Of a DNA stretch of 64,000 nt, positions 49,961 through 58,604 are shown in pieces. Made by a program: the position numbers and the translations under genes. Under the pieces are notes generated by a model. That model saw only the letters and a program-made list of their open reading frames with translations. It made no database searches and was not told the origin of the DNA. How positions within the stretch are numbered: the stretch's first letter is position 1; every line of letters starts with the position of its first letter. The stretch comes from Alphaproteobacteria bacterium (GTDB lineage: Bacteria; Pseudomonadota; Alphaproteobacteria; Rickettsiales; JADKJE01), in assembly GCA_016722515.1 (NCBI GenBank), contig JADKJE010000002.1:620001-684000 (forward strand), in the 5' to 3' direction.

Positions 49961-52012
49961 ATGGTTCGTTTTCTAGTTACGGCTTTGTTGGGTATTGTGG
50001 GTGCGAGTGCATTAGGTGGAATTGCGCTTTACAGGGGTGAAAATGTCTCAGCCCTTTGGTTTATCATTGCCTCCGTTTGTACGCAGCTTTTTGCATATCG
50101 TGTCTATGGTGCCTGGATTGCAGCACGCGTATTGAGCCTTGATCCAACGCGCGCAACGCCGGCCTGGAGAATCAATGATGGTCGAGATTATGTTCCTACT
50201 AATCGTTGGATTGTGTTTGGGCATCATTTTGCAGCGATTGCCGGACCTGGCCCATTGATTGGACCTATGTTGGCCGCACAGTTTGGCTACTTGCCTGGTA
50301 CGTTATGGATTATTATTGGTGCGGTATTAGGTGGTTGTGTGCAGGACATGATTATCCTGTTTTGTTCAACCAGACGCGGTGGCCGTTCATTAGGAAAAAT
50401 GTTAAAGGACGAATTAGGTCCCATTGGTGGTATTGCGGCTTTGATTGGCACGATTTCCATTATGATTATTTTGATTTCGGTTTTGGGATTGGTCATCGTT
50501 AAAGCGTTGAACCACAGCCCGTGGGGAACATTTACGGTATTTGCAACGATTCCTATCGCTATGTTGATCGGAACCTATTTATATCACATTCGTCCAGGAA
50601 GGGTGCTGGAGGCTACTATTCTAGGAGTTGCATTGTTTTTGGCGGCTGTTTTTGGCGGTCAATGGGTACAGCTTCATCCGGTCTTTAGCCATTTCTTTGA
50701 CCGGGACGCCACTACCCTTGCCGGAGCAATCGTTGCCTATGGATTTATAGCCGCTGTTTTGCCGGTGTGGTTATTGCTGGCCCCGCGTGATTATTTATCT
50801 ACGTTTCTTAAATTGGGTACGATCTTTTTATTAGCCGTTGCCATTTTAATGATGAATCCATCGATTCACATGCCGGCACTAACCCGCTTCATTGATGGCA
50901 CGGGGCCGGTTTTCAGCGGAGCTCTATTTCCGTTTGTGTTTATCACGATTGCGTGCGGTGCCGTGTCTGGATTCCATTCATTGATAGCATCGGGAACAAC
51001 ACCTAAAATTTTATCCAATGAAAAAGATATCCGCATGATTGGTTATGGTGGCATGTTGCTTGAATCGTTTGTGGCGGTGATGGCGATGATTGCTGCATGT
51101 GTCCTTGACCCAGGTGTTTATTTTGCTATCAATGCACCTGCAGCAGCTGTGGGAGCATTACCTGCGGATGCTGTTGCAACCATTACAGGCTGGGGCTTTC
51201 CGGTAAGTGTCGAACAGATGCAGGACCTGGCGCAGGCAATGGGCGAAAAAACGTTGTTTGCCAGAACCGGTGGTGCCCCATCGTTAGCCGTGGGAATGGC
51301 GCATATTTTCAGCACTGTTTTTGGAAAACATCTGCTGGCCATGTGGTACCATTTTGCCATTATGTTTGAGGCCGTGTTTATTTTAACAACGTTGGATGCT
51401 GGAACGCGGGTAGGGCGCTTTATGCTTCAGGATGTATTAAAGCATGTGTGGGAGCCATTGGGTAGAGTGTCATGGTATCCTTCTGTATTATTTAGCAGTG
51501 CGCTGATTGTGTGTGCATGGGGTTATTTCCTTTATGCCGGGGTTATCGATCCCAATGGTGGCGTTAATATGCTGTGGCCTTTGTTTGGTATATCGAACCA
51601 AATGTTAGCGGGTATTGCCTTGTGTGCTGCCACGACGATGCTGGTGAAATCGGGAAAAATTAAATATGCCTGGGTAACGTTTGTGCCGCTGTTATGGATT
51701 CTTGCCATTACAACGTCTGCTGCGTGGTTAAAGGTATTCTCAGCCGATCCCAAAATTGGTTTCTTTGCTGGTGCACGCGATATCGTTACGAAAGCAGCCA
51801 ATGGATTATTACCCCCAGAAAAAATTGCCATTGCGGGTCAGTTGGCATTCAATCAGCAATTGGTAGGCTTGCTGGCTGTTTTCTTTATGGTGTTGTTATG
51901 GGTTATTTTCATCGATATGCTTTCTGTATGCTATGGCGTTATCAGTGGTAAAACCATAAAGCCTTCATCGGAAGAACCCTTTATGCCATTACCTGCTACG
52001 GAAGCAGCATGA
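49961..52012 (+). CDS. cstA: Carbon starvation protein CstA (pyruvate/peptide uptake)
   Basis: 683 residues and about 16 to 18 predicted helices. The family string RINDGRDYVPTNRWIVFGHH is present near residue 70, followed by HFAAIAGPGPLIGPMLAAQF and GAVSGFHSLIASGTTPKIL. CstA and its relatives transport pyruvate or peptides under carbon limitation. AAGGAAAAAA is upstream. The stop overlaps the small ybdD gene. Confidence 0.95.
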   Translation: MVRFLVTALLGIVGASALGGIALYRGENVSALWFIIASVCTQLFAYRVYGAWIAARVLSLDPTRATPAWRINDGRDYVPTNRWIVFGHHFAAIAGPGPLIGPMLAAQFGYLPGTLWIIIGAVLGGCVQDMIILFCSTRRGGRSLGKMLKDELGPIGGIAALIGTISIMIILISVLGLVIVKALNHSPWGTFTVFATIPIAMLIGTYLYHIRPGRVLEATILGVALFLAAVFGGQWVQLHPVFSHFFDRDATTLAGAIVAYGFIAAVLPVWLLLAPRDYLSTFLKLGTIFLLAVAILMMNPSIHMPALTRFIDGTGPVFSGALFPFVFITIACGAVSGFHSLIASGTTPKILSNEKDIRMIGYGGMLLESFVAVMAMIAACVLDPGVYFAINAPAAAVGALPADAVATITGWGFPVSVEQMQDLAQAMGEKTLFARTGGAPSLAVGMAHIFSTVFGKHLLAMWYHFAIMFEAVFILTTLDAGTRVGRFMLQDVLKHVWEPLGRVSWYPSVLFSSALIVCAWGYFLYAGVIDPNGGVNMLWPLFGISNQMLAGIALCAATTMLVKSGKIKYAWVTFVPLLWILAITTSAAWLKVFSADPKIGFFAGARDIVTKAANGLLPPEKIAIAGQLAFNQQLVGLLAVFFMVLLWVIFIDMLSVCYGVISGKTIKPSSEEPFMPLPATEAA

Positions 52013-52191
52013 TACGGCAGTTAGTATATTATGGCAGGTTGCTGATTCACTGGCTAAATGGCAATCATGCTTATGCGGATTATCTGCGACATCACCGGCT
52101 TGTGCATCCCAATAGGCGGCCTATGGATCGTAAAGCCCACTATCGTTATATTCAACAAGAGCGCTGGAGTAAAATTAATCGGTGTTGTTAA
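52009..52191 (+). CDS. YbdD/YjiX (DUF466) small accessory protein
   Basis: 60 residues. DYLRHHRLVHPNRRPMD and a C-terminal KINRCC match the short DUF466 proteins that accompany CstA and BtsT (normally about 65 residues, ending in a Cys-Cys or RCC). They appear to be required for transport. ATGA overlaps the cstA stop. Confidence 0.85.
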   Translation: MIRQLVYYGRLLIHWLNGNHAYADYLRHHRLVHPNRRPMDRKAHYRYIQQERWSKINRCC

Positions 52192-52393
52192 CGTGTGTGT
52201 GGGTATTATGGTTTCTAATCATTGTCCTTTACTGGATATCCTTTTGCTGCTTCTTGCCATATTATAAATTTCCAATTCGCACCCATCCGGTTGGGAAAAT
52301 TGAGAGACTTATGCTAATGCGTTTAAAGCCTCTTCACGGCTTGTGTAAGAATGGGATTTGGGCATAGAGTCTCTTAAATGATTCACTGAATGG

Positions 52394-52885
52394 CTAAGAT
52401 TTTTCTTTTCCTATCAGTAGAATGGCCGATTTTTCTGTAATCGAATTATCCGCCTGCTTATTAGCTGAAGTCTTTGTGTCCTCATCTGAGGATGGCCCTC
52501 CAGTAAGGTCAATAGTAATTTTATCTGGATAACTGAATGCCGCACCTGTTTTGAGATCGATGGCCGCACCTACTAATCCGCCTATCATCACAACATTTCC
52601 AAAAGCGGCAGGTTCAGGAGAATAGGAAATGCGTTGTTTTCCCGCCATGGTCCCTTTCTTACAGGAAATTTCCATGGCAGAGTTATCGCGATGAACATTC
52701 ACCATGGCAGGCGTTTGTTCAACGGTCCAACTTCCTGCTTTATTCGTAAGCTGACATTCGGCACCTTCTGTTGGAGTGGTATTGATAGAAATGTTTTTGG
52801 TAGGACCCTTGGTGATTGAGGCACAGCCTGCTGTCGTGGCTGTTAACATACACAACATAAATGTTGTTAATAAATTATAGTGCAT
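52394..52885 (-). CDS. Outer-membrane lipoprotein, hypothetical
   Basis: 163 residues from the ATG at 52885, chosen because GGAGAAAGAA then precedes it; a frame 4 codons longer exists. Lipobox TTAGCASITKGP (Cys at about residue 20). A glycine-rich segment (GNVVMIGGLVGAAIDLKTGA) could insert in the membrane, and the tail is acidic (SSDEDTKTS). Several small lipoproteins of unknown function share this CASITKG start. No assigned role. Confidence 0.65.
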   Translation of the reverse strand: MHYNLLTTFMLCMLTATTAGCASITKGPTKNISINTTPTEGAECQLTNKAGSWTVEQTPAMVNVHRDNSAMEISCKKGTMAGKQRISYSPEPAAFGNVVMIGGLVGAAIDLKTGAAFSYPDKITIDLTGGPSSDEDTKTSANKQADNSITEKSAILLIGKEKS

Positions 52886-52999
52886 TTCTTTCTCCATATT
52901 GCATTTAATATTATAGTATAGAGAAATATTTAATAATTAATGAAATGAATATTAAATAATAAATTATTATTTAATTTGGATTGTGTGGGTTCACATAAA

Positions 53000-53052
53000 A
53001 AAGGACATCTCCGGAATCTCACTTTAAAAATGATATTCCAGAGATGCCCTTT
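53000..53052 (-). terminator. Terminator after the H1-like gene
   Basis: A 22-base arm (53000-53021, AAAGGACATCTCCGGAATCT+CA) pairs imperfectly with 53031-53052, with a T-run on the minus-strand side after the stem, giving a good intrinsic terminator for the H1-like gene. Confidence 0.65.
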
Positions 53053-53055
53053 ACT

Positions 53056-53101
53056 CAGGAGATACTCCTGGTCAAAGTGGACAGGTGAAGCAAGCTTCAC
53101 C
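53056..53101 (-). other. Two further hairpins in the 3' region of the H1-like gene
   Basis: CAGGAG-ATA-CTCCTG (53056-53070) and GGTGAAGC-AA-GCTTCACC (53084-53101) are each perfect. With the terminator at 53000-53052 there are three stems in a row within 110 bases, suggesting an mRNA-stabilising or regulatory 3' region. Confidence 0.5.
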
Positions 53102-53107
53102 CTCACA

Positions 53108-53359
53108 CTACTTTGCAGCAGCAGCTTTTTTAGCAGCTGGTTTTTTAGCAACAGTTTTTCTAACTGTAGCTTTTTTAGCCGCTGGTTTTCTAACTGCTTT
53201 ACGTACTGTTTTTTTAACAGCAGTTTTTTTAGCAACAGTTCTTTTAGCTGTAGTTTTTTTAGCAGCCGGTCTTTTAGTTGCTGTTTTTTTAGCAGCAGGT
53301 CTTTTAGTTGCTACTTTTTTAGCAGCAGGTCTTTTAGCAGTTACTTTTTTCTTAACCAT
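53108..53359 (-). CDS. Histone H1-like DNA-binding protein
   Basis: 83 residues composed almost entirely of Lys, Ala, Arg, Thr, Val and Pro in PAAKK and KRPAAKK repeats, like the C-terminal domain of histone H1 and the bacterial HctB/BpH1/AlgP type. It should bind DNA without sequence preference and compact the nucleoid. The tandem repeats of 10-12 residues would make copy number prone to change. The repeated codons also produce long reverse-strand frames, which are shadows. Confidence 0.88.
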   Translation of the reverse strand: MVKKKVTAKRPAAKKVATKRPAAKKTATKRPAAKKTTAKRTVAKKTAVKKTVRKAVRKPAAKKATVRKTVAKKPAAKKAAAAK

Positions 53360-53480
53360 AAATGGCCCCTTTTTTAGTGTTAATCAACATTTCTCACGCT
53401 AGCAGCAATTGATTAACAAATTCTGATCATTGCAGGTAAGGTATTGCATTAATTTAAAAAGGGTGTTTAGATTCTCATCT

Positions 53481-54662
53481 ATGTTACATTATCAAGTTAT
53501 TATTATAGGAGCAGGTGCAGCCGGCTTAATGTGCGGGATTGAAGCGGGTAAGCGCGGCCGCAGTGTAGCCATTTTTGATCATGCAAAAAAGGTTGCAGAA
53601 AAAATTCGTATTTCTGGTGGAGGCCGCTGTAATTTTACGAATATTCATACTGCGCCTATTCATTTTCTTTCTGCTAATCCCCATTTTTGCGTATCCGCAT
53701 TGCGTCGTTATACACCAAAAGATTTTGTTTCACTGGTAGAGCGATACGACATTCCCTACCACGAAAAAAAACATGGACAGCTTTTTTGTGATAGGAGTGC
53801 TGGTGATATTATATCGATGCTGGTTGAAGAATGTAACCAAGCAACAGTGTCCATACGCACGCAAACGACCATCGAAGCTATATCCAAAGGAGAAATGGGG
53901 TTTTTAGTTCAAACCAGCCAGGGGCACTATACATGCGAGTCATTAGTGATGGCCTGTGGTGGCTTATCTATTCCCAAAATGGGAGCAACAGGTTTTGGCC
54001 ATCAGATTGCACGACAATTTGGATTAGATATCATTCCTACACGTGCGGCATTAGTTCCTTTTACCTTTGATGAGCACCGCTTAGAAAAACAAAAGGAATT
54101 GATGGGGGTCAGTCTTGATGATGTAAGGGTGCTAACAGGCAAAGGAGCTTTTAACGAAGCCATTCTTTTTACCCACCGTGGGTTAAGTGGTCCAGCCGTT
54201 TTGCAGGCATCTTCTTATTGGCGTGAATCACAGGAAGTCTCGATTGATTTGATGCCTTCACGTGATGTGCTGGCTTGGCTTAAATACGAACGTCAGCAGC
54301 AACCGCGATTGGAGATTCAAACATTATTAGCGCAATATCTTCCAAAACGTTTGGCACTTTATCTGTGTAGTGAGTATGGATTTAGCGGAAAAATGGCAGA
54401 TCTCTCTAATATATCCTTGCAAACAATTGCCAATTCTTTGACGCAATGGAGTTTTATCCCCTGTGGAACCGAGGGTTACCGGACAGCCGAAGTAACATTA
54501 GGTGGGGTGAATACAGATGAGCTTTCATCAAAGACTATGGAGGCTAAGAAGGTTCCAGGTTTATATTTTATAGGTGAAGTAGTCGATGTAACTGGCCATT
54601 TGGGAGGATTTAATTTTCAGTGGGCATGGTCATCCGGTTTTGCTGCAGGGCAGCATGTCTAA
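53481..54662 (+). CDS. NAD(P)/FAD-dependent oxidoreductase, HI0933/BaiN family
   Basis: 393 residues from the ATG at 53481; a longer frame begins with TTG and adds 17 unlike residues. The FAD site is VIIIGAGAAGLMCGIEAGKR. ISGGGRCNFTN (family signature) follows. C-terminal G-E-x-x-D motif YFIGEVVDVTGHLGGFNFQWA is typical. BaiN/YhiN family proteins have no settled reaction in most bacteria. It stands alone between the H1-like and the second Dps genes. Confidence 0.9.
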   Translation: MLHYQVIIIGAGAAGLMCGIEAGKRGRSVAIFDHAKKVAEKIRISGGGRCNFTNIHTAPIHFLSANPHFCVSALRRYTPKDFVSLVERYDIPYHEKKHGQLFCDRSAGDIISMLVEECNQATVSIRTQTTIEAISKGEMGFLVQTSQGHYTCESLVMACGGLSIPKMGATGFGHQIARQFGLDIIPTRAALVPFTFDEHRLEKQKELMGVSLDDVRVLTGKGAFNEAILFTHRGLSGPAVLQASSYWRESQEVSIDLMPSRDVLAWLKYERQQQPRLEIQTLLAQYLPKRLALYLCSEYGFSGKMADLSNISLQTIANSLTQWSFIPCGTEGYRTAEVTLGGVNTDELSSKTMEAKKVPGLYFIGEVVDVTGHLGGFNFQWAWSSGFAAGQHV

Positions 54663-54757
54663 CACATGGTCTAACCGTGTGCATGAAGATAGATGTATTA
54701 AGCGATGATTAATGGTATAAGCAATGGTGGTGAGTTGATTTTATAAAAGGTAACGAA

Positions 54758-55198
54758 ATGAAAAAAAATCCAGTTGTCGTGTCGTTAGAGCAGGTTTTAT
54801 CAGATAGCTATGCGCTGTATTTAAAAACGCAAATTTATCATTGGAATGTCGAAGGGGCAGACTTTAAGTCGCTGCATGAATTGTTTGAAGACCAGTATAA
54901 AGAACTGGCCGAGGCTATTGATACAGTGGCTGAATTGATACGTGGGCTTGATGAAAAAGTAAAAATATCATTCGAAGGCCTGGCATCCACAACAGCCATA
55001 GATGATGCGCGTGATAAAATAAATGCGCAAGGCATGCTCAAAGATTTAGTCAATGACCAGCAGGCTATTATTAAAACGCTGGATAAAGCCTTATCCGTTT
55101 CGCAGAAGGCTGGGGATGAAGTGGTTGCTGATGCATTAATCCAACGCCTTACGGTTCATCGTAAAAATCGTTGGATGCTTAAAAGCTGTACTGAGTAA
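54758..55198 (+). CDS. dps: Second Dps-like ferritin
   Basis: 146 residues. The ferroxidase pattern YHWNVEGADFKSLHELFEDQ with EAIDTVAELIRGLDE and HRKNRWMLKS shares layout with the first Dps but is a distinct paralogue (no basic tail here). AAAGG before the ATG. Two Dps in 45 kb implies specialisation by growth state or metal. Confidence 0.9.
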   Translation: MKKNPVVVSLEQVLSDSYALYLKTQIYHWNVEGADFKSLHELFEDQYKELAEAIDTVAELIRGLDEKVKISFEGLASTTAIDDARDKINAQGMLKDLVNDQQAIIKTLDKALSVSQKAGDEVVADALIQRLTVHRKNRWMLKSCTE

Positions 55199-55297
55199 AT
55201 AGGTAAATAGCAATCGCGTATTTAGATGTGTATTAGCTAGGCATTTGGTGGAAGGCAGCACGTTTTGAGCATGCTGGCTTTCCACAGTTTATGTCTG

Positions 55298-55753
55298 TTA
55301 CCATCTGACCTTAATATCATGCGTATCGCGGGAATGGTGGCGGTGGTTATAGTTTTCCCGGTGTTGGTGGTTGCCACGTTCATACATCCACCGCGGCGAT
55401 GCTCTCACAATAACATTGATGGGGCGGTGGTTCCACGGATGTCCAGGAGCAAAAATATACCGGTTGGGGACTACGTAGACATTTTGTTCGCGCACCACAT
55501 AGGTAATATCCGTTGGTCTGGATACGTCCTGTGGGTTATTATGTTGAGACATAACTTCCCAAGAACCATCCGGCTGAAGGCATGCTGTTCCAAAGCCGTG
55601 CTGGGTTTCGCCGCCGATGGTAAATGTTTGGTTATATTCCCGGCAATAGGATTCTTGTGCTTTAGCAGCGGTCGATGCCATAAAAGTAACCATGGCCATC
55701 GATACCGTTAACGTTAGATATGACAATTTTTTAGCATTTGTGTTGATGTTCAT
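55298..55753 (-). CDS. Exported protein with 17 kDa-antigen-like core
   Basis: 151 residues, signal peptide (cleavage after AKA, about 31). The central CREYNQTFTIGGETQHGFG and TACLQPDGSWEV resemble the C-terminal part of rickettsial 17 kDa surface antigens and related glycine-zipper proteins, but the lipobox and glycine zipper are missing. A His/Arg-rich tail (ERGNHQHRENYNHRHHSRD) follows. Outer-membrane or periplasmic location is expected. Confidence 0.65.
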   Translation of the reverse strand: MNINTNAKKLSYLTLTVSMAMVTFMASTAAKAQESYCREYNQTFTIGGETQHGFGTACLQPDGSWEVMSQHNNPQDVSRPTDITYVVREQNVYVVPNRYIFAPGHPWNHRPINVIVRASPRWMYERGNHQHRENYNHRHHSRDTHDIKVRW

Positions 55754-56128
55754 ACATTATCCATTGTACAAGTTAGAGACGTTCACATGGGTGATACGAA
55801 TAACCAATAATAATCCTGCGGTTTTAAATTATTCCACTCTGTGCGTGAATGCGCCTCTTGCAGAGATTGTGTGCCGTTTAAGGGTATCGCGTGCTGTTTT
55901 TGGGGAGCTCTTTCCAGAATCAGGGTTTTCACTATCAGCGATAACAAATTCTTCGAGATTAACGTGGAAAAATGTTCATGTGGGAATCGAGACGACAGTT
56001 GCTCTGGGCGGCATGTTTGATGAATCATGACATATATTTATCATTTATTTTAGTGATAATTGAATATATGCCGATGCAGCTCTCCCCTCCGCAAATGGAG
56101 GGGAGCAAGTATACATAAGCGGCATTCA
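55754..56128. other. Gap with no supported gene
   Basis: Frames of up to about 110 codons exist on both strands but none has a ribosome-binding site, a signal peptide or a family resemblance. The stretch near 56080-56100 is G-rich (TCCCCTCC/GGAGGGGAG) and can fold into a hairpin near the end of the HU gene. Confidence 0.35.
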
Positions 56129-56512
56129 TTAACTACATGTAGCAGCTTTCAGTTTAGACAAAGCACGAATTTTGACGCGAACAGAAGCTGGTTTTGCCGC
56201 TGCTTTTACCATTTCGCCAGTAGCAGGATTGCGTACCAATGTACCTGCTTTACGTGCAGGAACTTTGCGTAACGTCACTTTTAATAATCCAGGAAACGTG
56301 AATTCACCGACGCCTCTTGGATGAACAGAACCAAGGATTGCGCCTTCAATGGTGCTCAAAATCTCACCAGCTTGTTTGCGTGTTATATCATTTTTATCTG
56401 CGATCAGGTTCAGCAATGCAGATTTGGTCAAGGTTTCTTTAACTGGACGAATTGCAGCAGGAGCTGGTTTGCTTCTGGTGACGGTAGATTTGCTTTTTTT
56501 CTTTTTAGCCAT
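56129..56512 (-). CDS. HU/IHF-type DNA-binding protein with lysine-rich arm
   Basis: 127 residues. An N-terminal basic extension MAKKKKSKSTVTRSKPAPAA (about 1-24) precedes an HU fold: LTKSALLNLIADKNDITRKQ, GEILSTIEGAILGSV, FTFPGLLKVTLRKVPARKAG and the DNA arm LVRNPATGEMVKAAAKPASVRVKI. Typical HU is about 90 residues, so the extension is extra. AAGGA lies upstream. With H1-like and Dps it makes a nucleoid-protein group. Confidence 0.9.
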   Translation of the reverse strand: MAKKKKSKSTVTRSKPAPAAIRPVKETLTKSALLNLIADKNDITRKQAGEILSTIEGAILGSVHPRGVGEFTFPGLLKVTLRKVPARKAGTLVRNPATGEMVKAAAKPASVRVKIRALSKLKAATCS

Positions 56513-56694
56513 GATGAAGGTCCTTCTTTAGTGTGAAATCAGAATGAAGCGCCTGAATGAACAGGCTATGTATGGTGATATCGCAAAGAAGTTAACGAGA
56601 AGTTAAAAGATGAAAGCGGGTTATGATAAAAAGAGTTTTTTGTTGGAAATGATTGGTTTTTCTATGTTTTTTTGCCCTTTGAAGAAAGCAACAT

Positions 56695-56856
56695 TCGTCA
56701 CCATTGCATAATAAACATATCATGCGACCTAAAGTATTTGAAGGATTAGCCAAAAGAGGCCAAACAACCATGGGATGGTTGTTTGGATTGAAGCTTCATG
56801 TAGTGATGAACAACAAGGGACAAATAATGGCTATTCTGGTATTAATAGATGGTTGA
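56695..56856 (+). pseudogene. IS982-family transposase fragment
   Basis: The frame open up to the TGA at 56854 (ATG at 56722) reads RPKVFEGLAKRGQTTMGWLF and continues GLKLHVVMNNKGQI. This is the conserved KLFKGIAxRGKSSMGWFxGFKLHL region of IS982 transposases. Only about 55 codons remain, so it is a relic. No terminal repeats are recognisable. The rest of 56513-56929 shows nothing else. Confidence 0.6.
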
Positions 56857-56929
56857 TTGACAACGGCAGAATGAGTGCCCATCGTTACGGGATTTTGGAT
56901 TTCGTGTTAAAAAGGTCTGAGGGCGGAGT

Positions 56930-57295
56930 ATGGTAGCATTTAACTTTATAAAAGCGCAGATAAAAAAAGTGGAGTCTGGCGAGAAATGCGCCACGATACG
57001 CCCCACAAGACGGGCAAAGCCAGGTGATACCCTGCAATTATATACAGGCCTTAGGACGCGCAAAGCCAGAATGCTGAAGGTGGCTCGATGTACGGATGTG
57101 CGTAAAATTACTGTTTTTAAAGACCGTATAGAGGGGATTGAGGAATATGATGATGCCGAATTTTTGGAAATGATGGGTTGTGAAGAGGATTCGATGGAAG
57201 AATTCATTAGCTATTTTGAAAAACATTGTACGCTGCCTTATACCTGTTATTTGTATATTTGGGCGGAGCTGGTGACGCATACGCTGAAGGGGTGA
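56930..57295 (+). CDS. ASCH-like domain protein
   Basis: 121 residues. An RNA-binding-like beta-barrel is suggested by FIKAQIKKVESGEKCATIRP and TRRAKPGDTLQLYTGLRTRK (the ASCH GD-x-x-x-x-Y pattern), with a helical acidic part afterwards. The ASCH superfamily is predicted to bind RNA or modify nucleosides. GGAG lies directly before the ATG. It is downstream of an IS982 relic and may have been acquired recently. Confidence 0.65.
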   Translation: MVAFNFIKAQIKKVESGEKCATIRPTRRAKPGDTLQLYTGLRTRKARMLKVARCTDVRKITVFKDRIEGIEEYDDAEFLEMMGCEEDSMEEFISYFEKHCTLPYTCYLYIWAELVTHTLKG

Positions 57296-57512
57296 GAGGT
57301 GAAGGGAAGTATAGTCTTTCGTGAATTTAGAGGGAGTAAGTGCCCCACCAATACCCCCGCCCCCGCAGGTGAATGATTGAAAAAATTAGGATTTGCTTTT
57401 AGAAGCCCTCTACATAACTCTCAATGCTAAAAGGTAAAGCATTGGACAAAGGATTCCGGAGACGGTTTAATGGATTTAAGTCGATTGTCTCCATTGTGTT
57501 TTAAAATTATAT

Positions 57513-58190
57513 ATGGTCCTATTATCTACGCTACAGGCAAAGGAATATGTGGTGATCCTGCACGGTATTTTCCGTACGAGTAGGCATATGAAACCCCTTG
57601 CACGTTTTTTAGAAGGGAAGGGGTACGAGGTGTTGAACATTGATTACCCATCGACTCGTTATCCATTGGCGGAATTGATAGAGCGCACGGCAAAGGATAT
57701 TGAGGCCCGCATCACGGATAAAACAAGTACAGTGCATTTTGTGGGCTATTCTATGGGCGGATTGATCGCACGGGGAATTATCCAGCATGACAGACCGGCA
57801 CATTTGGGGAGGGTGGTATTGCTTGGCACACCCAACCATGGGAGTGAAGTGGCGGATTTTTTAAAACAAAATTTTCTTTATAGAAAATTCTATGGTCCAG
57901 CAGGACAGCAGCTTGGAACCAAAGATATTGCAGAGATACAGTCTCTTTTTGGCAAGATAGATTATGAATTGGGGGGTATTGCGGGCAATGTTACCCGGTT
58001 ACCTTTTATTTCGTATCTGATGCCAGGCGAAGGTGATGGCAGTGTTTCGGTGGAAAGTACCAAGTTAAAAGATATGAAAGCCCATAAGGTTGTTCGGACG
58101 TGCCATATGTACTTTCCTAAAAATAAAGAGATTCAACAAAGCACAGCTTATTTTCTCAAACATGGAACATTTCCTGATACAATGACCTGA
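57513..58190 (+). CDS. Alpha/beta-hydrolase, triacylglycerol lipase-like
   Basis: 225 residues. HG oxyanion motif VVILHGIFRTSRHM, nucleophile GYSMGG (Ser80), Asp175 in GDGSVS and His198 in TCHMYFP form the triad. LLGTPNHGSEVADFL after the nucleophile is typical of the EstA/lipase class. No signal peptide is seen, so it is cytoplasmic unless exported by another route. The annotated ATG has no Shine-Dalgarno; a GTG 12 codons later has AAAGGA and may be the real start. Confidence 0.8.
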   Translation: MVLLSTLQAKEYVVILHGIFRTSRHMKPLARFLEGKGYEVLNIDYPSTRYPLAELIERTAKDIEARITDKTSTVHFVGYSMGGLIARGIIQHDRPAHLGRVVLLGTPNHGSEVADFLKQNFLYRKFYGPAGQQLGTKDIAEIQSLFGKIDYELGGIAGNVTRLPFISYLMPGEGDGSVSVESTKLKDMKAHKVVRTCHMYFPKNKEIQQSTAYFLKHGTFPDTMT

Positions 58191-58358
58191 TAATGATTAT
58201 CCCTATCGTTCGTATAGACAGTGGAAATCAACGCTTGAACGATATATGCCTTCGTAACGTAACGGTTTGAGCTTATGAGGGGGGGCACTACGTTGCTATG
58301 AATCATATATCTGGGTGGAAAGAAATATTCACAGATGAGCAATGCCTCTTTTAATCAG

Positions 58359-58500
58359 CACTCGCCTACGGCTCATACTGCTTAAAAAAGGTGAGTATGG
58401 CGGCGTGTATGGCTAAAAATCCACCCCAAAAATCCGTCCTCCTTGGTTGTTAGATGAGTGGCGAGCCGTAGGCGAGTGTTCATCTAGCAATCGTGGACCC
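58359..58500. repeat. Structured repeat element, copy 1
   Basis: A 16-bp perfect inverted repeat (58359-58374, CACTCGCCTACGGCTC, with 58463-58478) brackets about 88 bases. The stretch GCTTAAAAAAGGTGAGTATG, then CGGCGTGTATGG, ATCCACCC, GGTTGTTAGA, and CAATCGTGGACC all recur at 62543-62668 in the same orientation. A second inverted pair, TAGATGA/TTCATCTA, sits around the right arm. Non-coding; probably a mobile or RNA-forming repeat. The remainder of 58191-58604 has no gene. Confidence 0.65.
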
Positions 58501-58604
58501 AACACAATACTTAGTGCGCGACCGGCGCAATTCCTATCTCATATGGCTTCGCTTAAAAAGGATACATACCAAACAAACCCTGAAAGCGTTCGGCCATTGA
58601 AAGG

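Noticed and set aside
52976..53402. Long Ser/Phe/Cys-rich and Ala/Val-rich plus-strand frames opposite the H1-like gene
   Set aside because: These are shadows of the Lys/Ala codon repeats on the minus strand.
55692..56030. 112-codon plus-strand frame, and an 81-codon minus frame at 55783-56028
   Set aside because: Both lack start signals and family similarity, and they lie antisense to each other.
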